Assembly (NCBI GenBank): GCA_031422675.1
Contig: JANPMG010000100.1
Span: 1 to 29,027 of the forward strand
DNA from: JAENVU01 sp031422675
Lineage (GTDB): Bacteria > Actinomycetota > Acidimicrobiia > IMCC26256 > JAENVU01
Length of the DNA stretch: 29,027 nucleotides
Direction: 5' to 3'
Numbering within the stretch: the first letter of the stretch is position 1; each line of letters begins with the position of its first letter. The notes under the pieces were generated by a model. The model had not been told where the DNA came from and ran no database searches. It saw nothing but the letters and a program-made list of their open reading frames with translations. The position numbers were made by a program, and so were the translations under genes. Below, piece after piece: positions 1-4,783 of this stretch.

Positions 1-509
1 CTCGTGCCGATGAGCCACGCAATCTCGTCCGGTGTCCGCGACGGCGGTCGGAACTTCCCAGCACCTTCGTGCGCGCCGTGCTCGTCGAGCGGGGTCCGAA
101 CGGCGCGTGGCGCGTCGAACACGAGGACGTGCTCCACCCGATCCACGCTTCCGTCCGTGGCCGAATATCGGTCGAGCCAGGCGCGCTCGCCGTAGAGCAC
201 CGCCGCCCCGGCCCTGGTCAGTGTGGCGATCCACTCCTGGGGATGCAGCCGATGGTTGAGCGGCACTAGCACGCGCCCGGCGCGCGCCGCGGCGTAGTAC
301 AGCTCCACGTATTCGGCCCGGTTCTCGGCAAGCACCGCGATCCGATCACCCGGTTCGCTCATCCCGGCGATCTCGGCCGCCCGAACCTCCACCCGCGCTG
401 CGAGTTCGGCAAACGTGACCGATTCCGTGGCCGTGATCACCGCCGGCGTATCCGGCGCGCGCTCGGCCGCAGCAGTCAACACGTCGTGGAGCAGCACGCC
501 GCGGAGCAT
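1..509 (-). CDS. Acyl-CoA synthetase (AMP-binding), N-terminal part, cut by window edge
   Basis: The reverse strand reads an uninterrupted N-terminus of an AMP-forming acyl-CoA ligase: MLRGVLLHDVLTAAAERAPD, a segment around GDRIAVLAENRAEYVELYYA, then VPLNHRLHPQEW, ending at DEIAWLIGT just where the family's P-loop (TSGTTG-type) should follow. The rest lies before position 1. Enzymes of this family activate a carboxylic acid with ATP and transfer it to CoA in the cytoplasm; substrate cannot be told from this part. ATG 509 is chosen because it fits the family N-terminus; GTG 518 in the same frame is the alternative and neither has a clear SD. It starts about 30 bases after the DUF222/HNH stop and is co-directional, so it may be read from the same promoter. 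Confidence 0.85.
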   Translation of the reverse strand, partial: MLRGVLLHDVLTAAAERAPDTPAVITATESVTFAELAARVEVRAAEIAGMSEPGDRIAVLAENRAEYVELYYAAARAGRVLVPLNHRLHPQEWIATLTRAGAAVLYGERAWLDRYSATDGSVDRVEHVLVFDAPRAVRTPLDEHGAHEGAGKFRPPSRTPDEIAWLIGT

Positions 510-540
510 TGCACGCACGATTGCGCCATCACTCCCTCGC

Positions 541-1776
541 TCAGGCGGCATGTTCCACCGGTGGGCCACGTTCTTCGGCCAGCAGCCGCGCGTACTCCTC
601 GCGGGTCACGAGGCGTTGCTGGCCTGACGGGCCGTGTCTTCGGAGGTCGAGGCGGGTTTTGCGGTCGTGGTGGTAGTGGCAGACACGGCCGAGGTTCATG
701 AGTTCGGTGCGGCCGCCGGCGGCCACGGGGACGTTGTGGTCGATCTCGAGGTGGCGGCCGACTTCGCAGCCCACGATCGTGCACACCGGATCTCGGGCCT
801 CGATCGCGGTCCGGAGATGCGCCGGGATGGTCCGCCCGGAGTGGGACACGCGGGTCACGTCGACACCGTCGATCACCAGGCTCTTGAAGATCGAGTCCGA
901 TGCCATTCGCCGGGCGACCGACACGGGCACGGGCCCGATGTCGTCGATCTCGCAGGTCTCGCCGGGCTCGGTCCAGCCCCGTTCGTACGCGGCCCGGCTC
1001 ATGTGCACGATCACCATCGCCAATGGCCGCGTTCCCGAGGTCCGTTCGGGGCCGGTTGCATTCTTCACCGATTGCTCGCAGAGGCGGACCATTGCGTCGA
1101 ACGCAACCGCGTCGGGATGTTCGGGGCGACCGTTCTTCCGGTTCTCCTCGAAGCATTCGCGTTCGAACGGTTCGAGTGCCGCCATCATCTGCGCGGTGCG
1201 GTCCAGTGGACCGCGGATCTCGATGCAACCACTCCCGTCGGGGAGCCGCCGGTGCCGCAAGGACCGCGCCGCACGGATTCGTTCGTACTGCTCGAGTTCG
1301 GCGTCTCGACTCGCGGCGGCCGCGGTGACCCGATCGCATTCGGACTTCAGGCCGCGGACACCCGCAGTCCTTGCGGTCTCGAGCAGCGCGCGCTCCGCCG
1401 CCGGGTCGGCCTTCGCGGCGGTGCTGACTGCGTCGGCCTGCACGGGGGAGAGGCCACCGGTGCGCAGCGCGTTGGTGGATGCCGGTAATGCTCGGAGCCG
1501 CCGCGCGGTTTCCGACGCGCCGCGCGCCGCTCCGACCGTGGTGCCCGAGATGGAGGCGAGCCAGGCGGCGAGGTCACGGAAGGAGCCGTCGCCGACCCAG
1601 GCGCCGGTCTGATCCAATCGGCCGACGGCCAACAACCGCCCGGCCGCGGCGTACTTCTCGAGCTCGACGAATCGCTCGACCGCGATGCGGGCTTCGGGGC
1701 CCGAGAGCGCATCCGGGTCCATCGAGCCGACCAGCGTGCGGGCGCGCTCGACGAGAGAGTGCAGTTCAGCGAGCAC
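541..1776 (-). CDS. DUF222 / 13E12-type HNH endonuclease-domain protein
   Basis: A 411-residue protein with an N-terminal helical DUF222 region and a C-terminal HNH domain. The HNH part shows two cysteines (DPVCTIVGCEVGRH), the metal/catalytic stretch LEIDHNVPVAAGGRTELMN, and the closing CHYHHDRKT. This is the family called 13E12 repeat in mycobacteria, common in many copies in actinobacterial genomes; nuclease activity and biological role are unproven for most members. The start is GTG 1776: a strong SD (GGGGAGG, 1784-1790) lies seven bases upstream. An in-frame ATG at 1854 would fall inside or upstream of the promoter -10 box at 1853-1858, so the longer version is unlikely. Followed co-directionally by the acyl-CoA synthetase. 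Confidence 0.9.
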   Translation of the reverse strand: MLAELHSLVERARTLVGSMDPDALSGPEARIAVERFVELEKYAAAGRLLAVGRLDQTGAWVGDGSFRDLAAWLASISGTTVGAARGASETARRLRALPASTNALRTGGLSPVQADAVSTAAKADPAAERALLETARTAGVRGLKSECDRVTAAAASRDAELEQYERIRAARSLRHRRLPDGSGCIEIRGPLDRTAQMMAALEPFERECFEENRKNGRPEHPDAVAFDAMVRLCEQSVKNATGPERTSGTRPLAMVIVHMSRAAYERGWTEPGETCEIDDIGPVPVSVARRMASDSIFKSLVIDGVDVTRVSHSGRTIPAHLRTAIEARDPVCTIVGCEVGRHLEIDHNVPVAAGGRTELMNLGRVCHYHHDRKTRLDLRRHGPSGQQRLVTREEYARLLAEERGPPVEHAA

Positions 1777-1852
1777 GCGTGTACCTCCCCGAGCATCAGA
1801 AAAAGTGGGTGATGTCCATCGGGGAAGTGATGGTGGTGCGGTGAAGAACACC

Positions 1853-1882
1853 ATTGTAACTGCGAACGCCCATTCGTGTCAA
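1853..1882 (-). promoter_or_regulatory. Near-consensus housekeeping promoter of the DUF222/HNH gene
   Basis: On the minus strand TTGACA (1877-1882) is followed after 18 bases by TACAAT (1853-1858), an almost perfect sigma-70/SigA-type promoter. The predicted transcript starts near 1846 and has a leader of about 70 bases before the SD and GTG at 1776. It is the clearest promoter in the window and calibrates the weaker ones. Confidence 0.75.
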
Positions 1883-1897
1883 TCCCGGACGTGAGAA

Positions 1898-1966
1898 ATC
1901 TGCTTCGGACTTCGACCGAGGCACGTACCGCCTGGGTGTGGTTCTTCGCGGTGCCAGACTCATGAT
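1898..1966 (+). repeat. Recurring intergenic element, copy 1 (divergent)
   Basis: Begins AATCTGCTTCGG and contains CCTGGGTG (GGGTG at 1934-1938), the hallmark second half-site of the element. The first half-site is poorly preserved, so this is the weakest copy in the array. CATGAT at 1961-1966 is a possible -10 hexamer, 22 bases after GGGTG. It lies directly upstream of the FtsX-ectodomain-like gene. Confidence 0.35.
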
Positions 1967-2006
1967 TCGGCTAGGTGGTAACCAGACCGACCGTTGTGAG
2001 GTCTAG

Positions 2007-2516
2007 ATGCGCGTGCTGAGGCGACCGGGCGGGGCGGTGCTGGTGATGGCGGTGATCTTCGGTCTCGTTGCGATCGCCGCAACGGCGATCGTCGCTCGCG
2101 ACGGCGCACACCGTGGAGCGCGAGAGGGACCGCGCGACGATGCCAGGTTCGACGCCATGATGCGGATTGGAGCGACCGACGAACAGATCGCAGCGGTGCG
2201 CGACACGGTGAACGCATCGGAGCGCGTGGCCAGGTACGGATTCATGAGTCCGAAAGACGCGTACAACAAGTTTTTCCGGGGCAAGCCCGGGACGGCGGGG
2301 CTCTCCGCTGCTGACTTGTGGGCAAGTTTCAGCGTGCAAGCGCGCTCCCGGCGGGACGCTCGGATCGTGGCGTCGCGAGTTCGGCGCCTGCCGGGTGTCG
2401 AACGCGCCGTTCTCGCTCGGAGCAGCGAAGAGAGGCGACGTGCGTGTGTTGCGCTCAAGAAGGCGGCCAAGCACGCTCCGAAGTCGCTTCGTGAGTACTG
2501 CGACCGCTCCTGGTAG
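2007..2516 (+). CDS. Orphan FtsX extracellular-domain-like membrane-anchored protein
   Basis: A 169-residue protein with one N-terminal membrane segment (about residues 10-30, AVLVMAVIFGLVAIAATAIV) and an exported domain. The pattern of residues about 50-140 matches the FtsX ectodomain: a helix of the type ATDEQIAAVRDTV, then VARYGFMSPKDAYNKF, a strand-like ASFSVQARSRRDA, and a closing RVRRLPGVERAV. In FtsEX this domain couples an ABC ATPase to peptidoglycan hydrolases. Here the permease helices and any FtsE are absent, so it is at most a stand-alone ectodomain; role unknown. Four cationic or Arg-rich turns follow at the C-terminus. ATG 2007 has GAGG at 1998-2001 with a five-base spacer. It is the first gene of the element-separated run. 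Confidence 0.65.
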   Translation: MRVLRRPGGAVLVMAVIFGLVAIAATAIVARDGAHRGAREGPRDDARFDAMMRIGATDEQIAAVRDTVNASERVARYGFMSPKDAYNKFFRGKPGTAGLSAADLWASFSVQARSRRDARIVASRVRRLPGVERAVLARSSEERRRACVALKKAAKHAPKSLREYCDRSW

Positions 2517-2576
2517 TTCGGGAGACATCAAGCCACGCCTGGGTGGGTAACAGAACGAGCGCCGAGCTGGCATTCT
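2517..2576 (+). repeat. Recurring intergenic element, copy 2, with -10-like CATTCT
   Basis: Starts right after the FtsX-like stop codon. Half-sites GGGAG (2520-2524) and GGGTG (2541-2545) are 21 bp apart. It shares GAGCGCCGAGC and GGCATTCTG with copy 6, with the same 25-base gap from GGGTG to the -10-like hexamer CATTCT (2571-2576). Predicted transcript start is near 2583, about 23 bases before the ATG at 2606. Confidence 0.5.
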
Positions 2577-2605
2577 GCCCGGGGTCCTTCGCAGTTCGCA
2601 CCCGC

Positions 2606-2893
2606 ATGGGCGAGACGTTCAACGACCCGAGCGCAGACGTGATGAATGCAGTTCTGCGCGAACTCGATGGCCCGGTCGACGAGGAACACCCGGACGTGAG
2701 TGCCACCGATGAGAGTGGATGGTGCTTGGCAGCATTCGCGTCTGGGCTTGTTGTCTGGGAGAACCTTGACGAGAACGCGCCCCGCCACATGAGGGGGGTC
2801 TCTCGGTCAGAAGTGCGGGACTTGTGGCGCGCCCTCGCAGATGGAGACCTTGCGACGATCGAATCGAAGCCCTGGGCTCTGGGTTACGGCTGA
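2606..2893 (+). CDS. Small hypothetical protein
   Basis: A 95-residue soluble protein without signal peptide or membrane segment. The C-terminal half is the most distinctive: SGLVVWENLDENAPRHMRG, then VSRSEVRDLWRALADGDL and a final ESKPWALGYG. Similar short proteins with the RHMRGVSR and LWxxLADGDL pattern occur in bacterial genomes as hypotheticals as far as I recall; no function is known to me. The in-frame GTG at 2543 lies inside the repeated element upstream of its predicted -10, so ATG 2606 is preferred although it has no clear SD. Sits between element copies 2 and 3. Confidence 0.6.
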   Translation: MGETFNDPSADVMNAVLRELDGPVDEEHPDVSATDESGWCLAAFASGLVVWENLDENAPRHMRGVSRSEVRDLWRALADGDLATIESKPWALGYG

Positions 2894-2909
2894 CGCGCCA
2901 AATCTCCCG

Positions 2910-2987
2910 ATCCTGCTCGGGTGTCATTAGCGTGCCCTTGGGTGCGACATCCGATGCCTGTTGCCGGTCGCTCCGTCGTGGCATTCT
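2910..2987 (+). repeat. Recurring intergenic element, copy 3, with leaderless-type promoter
   Basis: Half-sites GGGTG at 2919-2923 and 2940-2944, exactly 21 bp apart, within CTGCTCGGGTGTCATTAGCG and its continuation, which closely parallels copy 6. GGCATTCTG follows; the -10-like CATTCT (2982-2987) is six bases before GTG 2994, the spacing expected for a leaderless transcript. TTGCCG at 2961-2966 is a weak -35 with a short 15-base spacer. Confidence 0.55.
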
Positions 2988-2993
2988 GCGTCC

Positions 2994-3218
2994 GTGGACG
3001 AGAACCTTGAGAAGCGCGCTTGGGTAAGTCAGCTCCCGTCGGGTGAGCCTGAGAAGGATTCTCTCGCTCGATTGGTCGAGGAAGATCACGACGAAGCCGA
3101 GACGGAGTATTATGAGGCGCTCGCAGATCCGGAGTTCGACGCGATCGAACGGGCGCGACGGCGTTATCGGGGCATGTTCAGGCGACGGATGCGTCACCGG
3201 GATCCAGGAATCGGCTAG
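2994..3218 (+). CDS. Small charged hypothetical protein
   Basis: A 74-residue protein, starting VDENLEKRAWVSQLPSGEPE, with an acidic middle (LVEEDHDEAETEYYEALAD) and a strongly basic end (IERARRRYRGMFRRRMRHRD). It is probably mostly helical; no family is recognised. GTG 2994 is preferred over an upstream TTG at 2961, because the -10-like CATTCT ends six bases before this GTG. The charge segregation would suit a nucleic-acid- or protein-binding role, but that is only a guess. Confidence 0.5.
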   Translation: MDENLEKRAWVSQLPSGEPEKDSLARLVEEDHDEAETEYYEALADPEFDAIERARRRYRGMFRRRMRHRDPGIG

Positions 3219-3245
3219 CTCGCCCTCCGAGCGCGGTGTGGTCGT

Positions 3246-3277
3246 CGCTCGGGTGTGGCTAACGAACGCCTGGGTGG
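3246..3277 (+). repeat. Recurring intergenic element, copy 4 (core only)
   Basis: CGCTCGGGTG followed by CTGGGTGG; the GGGTG half-sites at 3251-3255 and 3272-3276 are exactly 21 bp apart. It starts 30 bases after the stop of the 74-residue gene. No -10-like hexamer or gene follows at the usual distance; instead the gene-free palindromic stretch follows. Confidence 0.5.
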
Positions 3278-3365
3278 TGTGGTTCTCGCTTCTCGCGCTC
3301 AGCGCACGTCACGGGTGCGGCCGCGTTCGTGCCGGCGTGCCGATGCTCGTATTCGGAGATTCGGA

Positions 3366-3389
3366 TTAGCTATACACGTATATAGCTAA
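3366..3389. repeat. AT-rich 24-bp inverted repeat (9-bp arms, 6-bp centre)
   Basis: Arms TTAGCTATA (3366-3374) and TATAGCTAA (3381-3389) are perfect inverted copies around CACGTA. It is strikingly AT-rich against the surrounding GC-rich DNA. The geometry of two arms and a six-base centre resembles both a repressor operator and a tyrosine-recombinase core site; I do not recognise it as a known dif or att sequence. Confidence 0.6.
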
Positions 3390-3427
3390 CAGAAATTCCG
3401 GAAAATGGGTATCGGTTCTGCGCGCTC

Positions 3428-3465
3428 GGAGTCCAGCGCACAAGCGCTCGGCCGAGGCTGACTCC
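3428..3465 (+). other. Foldable segment with nested stems
   Basis: An outer stem GGAGTC (3428-3433) with GACTCC (3460-3465) encloses a perfect hairpin AGCGC-ACAA-GCGCT (3435-3448) and an overlapping palindrome CTCGGCCGAG (3447-3456). It could form a small branched RNA or be chance in GC-rich DNA. No known RNA family is recognised. Confidence 0.3.
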
Positions 3466-3481
3466 CCATCGCCTCGCCGTC

Positions 3482-3503
3482 TGACGCGTCCGCGGACGCG
3501 TCA
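3482..3503. repeat. Perfect 22-bp palindrome
   Basis: The half TGACGCGTCCG is followed directly by its exact reverse complement, with no spacer. It lies 140 bases upstream of the DinB-like gene. Plausible as a dimeric regulator site or a cruciform-forming site; no T-run follows, so a terminator role is not favoured. Confidence 0.6.
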
Positions 3504-3560
3504 CAGTGATCCACCCTCGCCGGCTCGACGTCCGGAGAGGAAGTCCGGAGCCCACCGTTT

Positions 3561-3614
3561 CTCGAGTGTGCTTACCGCGCCCCGGGTGAGGCGGATCACT
3601 GGCGCCTGTAGCTT
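3561..3614 (+). repeat. Recurring intergenic element, copy 5, with -10-like TAGCTT
   Basis: CTCGAGTGTG, then CTTACCGCGCCCCGGGTGAG, closely parallel to copy 6. Half-sites GAGTG (3564-3568) and GGGTG (3584-3588) are 20 bp apart. TAGCTT (3609-3614) fits the TANNNT -10 pattern; a transcript would start around 3620, giving a 24-base leader to the DinB-like ATG at 3644. Confidence 0.5.
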
Positions 3615-3643
3615 CTTCCATGGATCTCAACGAGGGGTGCCAG

Positions 3644-4135
3644 ATGGATCCGGGTGAGGCGATCAGCCGGGCAACGGAGCGCTTTCTTTCGGAGGCTGCG
3701 CCGTTGACGCCGACGGAGTGGACAACCCGTCCCGCTCCCGGGGATTGGTCCGCGAGTGAGATCGCGGAGCATGTCGCGATCGCGAACGTGGGGATCCGCA
3801 GTCGCCTCGACCGGCTCACCTCGATCGTCGGCGCGACGCCGGATGTCATCGACGAGGAGATCCCATTTCTGTTCTACCGAGGTGACGAGCCGCCCGATGT
3901 TGCGGCCCCGAGTGGGGCATGGGTCGACAGAGATAAGGCGCTGGATCGCTTGCGGGCGAGCGCTGCCGCAGTGACGAACCGGGAGGGTGGGCGCGGTGAG
4001 GACCTGCGGGACTTGGGTGCGAGGCACCCGGTCTTTGGACTCCTCGACGGCGTCCAGTGGCTGCTCTTCGTCGCCGCTCACACGGAGCGGCATCGCGCGC
4101 AGCTGATCGGATTGCGCCGCACCCTCGCGACCTGA
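3644..4135 (+). CDS. DinB-like (DinB/YfiT four-helix metalloprotein) family protein
   Basis: A 163-residue soluble protein with the DinB_2 pattern: an N-terminal helix (ISRATERFLSEAAPLTPTEW), PGDWSASEIAEHVAIAN carrying the first metal-type histidine, and a C-terminal AAHTERHRAQLIGLRR supplying the second and third histidines (HxxxH type). DinB-fold proteins bind a metal in a four-helix bundle and include mycothiol- or bacillithiol-dependent transferases; this one's substrate is unknown. ATG 3644 is chosen for its SD (GAGGGG, 3632-3637, six-base spacer); ATG 3620 in frame is eight codons longer and would be almost leaderless from the TAGCTT box. Preceded by element copy 5 and followed after 24 bases by copy 6. 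Confidence 0.8.
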   Translation: MDPGEAISRATERFLSEAAPLTPTEWTTRPAPGDWSASEIAEHVAIANVGIRSRLDRLTSIVGATPDVIDEEIPFLFYRGDEPPDVAAPSGAWVDRDKALDRLRASAAAVTNREGGRGEDLRDLGARHPVFGLLDGVQWLLFVAAHTERHRAQLIGLRRTLAT

Positions 4136-4159
4136 CCGCGCTCAGAACGATCTGCCGAT

Positions 4160-4222
4160 CTGCTCGGATGTCATTGCCGCGCCCCTGGGTGGTTGGCCGC
4201 ACGAGCGCCGAGCGGGCATCCT
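4160..4222 (+). repeat. Recurring intergenic element, copy 6, with leaderless-type promoter
   Basis: The reference copy: CTGCTCGGATGTCATTGCCG, then CGCCCCTGGGTGG, with half-sites GGATG (4166-4170) and GGGTG (4187-4191) 21 bp apart. GAGCGCCGAGC is shared with copy 2. A promoter can be read as TTGGCC (4193-4198), an 18-base spacer, and CATCCT (4217-4222), ending six bases before GTG 4229, as in copy 3. Confidence 0.55.
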
Positions 4223-4228
4223 GTGCGT

Positions 4229-4676
4229 GTGTTCCGTCAGGCTGGTGTTGGCGACTTCGACGACGTTCTTCGGCTCTATCAGCAGCTGCATCCGAAGGAT
4301 CCGGCCCCTGACCGGGGGTCGGCCGAGGACGTGTTCGAACGGATCCTGGCTTCTCCTGATCTACAACTGTTCGTGTTGGAACTCGATGGCGCGGTCGTCG
4401 CGACGACGTACTTGAACGTGATTCCGAACCTCACGCGGTCCGCTGCGCCCTACGCCGTGATCGAGAATGTCGTCGTCGAGAAACGGCTGCGAGCAAACGG
4501 GACTGGGCAAGCAGATCATGGCCGACACGCTCCGGAGCGCGTGGGACGCGGGGTGTTACAAGGCGATGCTGATGACGGGCTCGCGCACACCCGCGACCCA
4601 CGCCTTCTACCGGGCTTGCGGATTCTCGCCCGACGCGAAGCAGGCGTATCTCGCACGACCTCCCACGGGTACGTAA
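4229..4676 (+). pseudogene. GNAT-family N-acetyltransferase with a +1 frameshift
   Basis: The first frame reads a GNAT N-terminus (VFRQAGVGDFDDVLRLYQQL, then LELDGAVVATTYLNVI and AVIENVVVEKRLRANG). The rest (LGKQIMADTLRSAWDAGCYK, then SRTPATHAFYRACGF) is in the next frame. The break is near 4499-4502, inside the acetyl-CoA-binding motif: deleting one base restores RANGLGKQ, matching R/QxxGxG, and gives about 148 residues. GNATs move acetyl groups from acetyl-CoA to small molecules or proteins. As written, the protein would lose its cofactor site and end at 4699 out of frame. Both parts are otherwise intact, so this is either a recent mutation or a one-base sequence error. GTG 4229 follows from the promoter spacing. 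Confidence 0.8.
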
Positions 4677-4683
4677 ACGAGAG

Positions 4684-4717
4684 ATCTGCTCAGGTGTGAT
4701 CGCGGCGCCCGCGGGTG
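4684..4717 (+). repeat. Recurring intergenic element, copy 7 (end of array)
   Basis: GATCTGCTCAGGTGTGATCG, then GCGCCCGCGGGTG; half-sites AGGTG (4692-4696) and GGGTG (4713-4717) are exactly 21 bp apart. It begins eight bases after the GNAT stop. No plus-strand gene follows; the next gene is convergent and ends at 4784, so this copy closes the array. Confidence 0.5.
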
Positions 4718-4783
4718 TGCCGTCGCCTATGACCCCCGAAGACGGATTCGACGGTCATGGTCGACGGCACCGTGCCAACGGGT

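Larger units (their letters stand above)
3219..3643. other. 425-base gene-free stretch with palindromes
   Basis: No convincing gene. It holds element copies 4 and 5, an AT-rich 24-bp inverted repeat (3366-3389), a compact foldable segment (3428-3465), a perfect 22-bp palindrome (3482-3503) and a direct repeat GTCCGGAG at 3530-3537 and 3543-3550. A 30-codon GTG frame (3277-3369) after copy 4 has no SD or family support. Confidence 0.6.

Noticed and set aside
3390..3560. RNase P RNA-like words: ACAGAAATTCCGG (3390) and GAGAGGAAGTCCGGAGCCC (3535)
   Set aside because: They recall the two conserved RNase P RNA regions, but are in swapped order, only about 150 bases apart and without the rest of the RNA. 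A permuted RNA is not supported; chance is more likely.
3370..3849. Minus-strand frame of 159 codons
   Set aside because: It starts inside the DinB-like gene antisense and ends in the palindromic gap; no family resemblance.
1898..4717. Canonical integron attC sites
   Set aside because: No paired RYYYAAC / GTTRRRY cores with foldable arms could be placed consistently on the copies, and no integrase is in the window.
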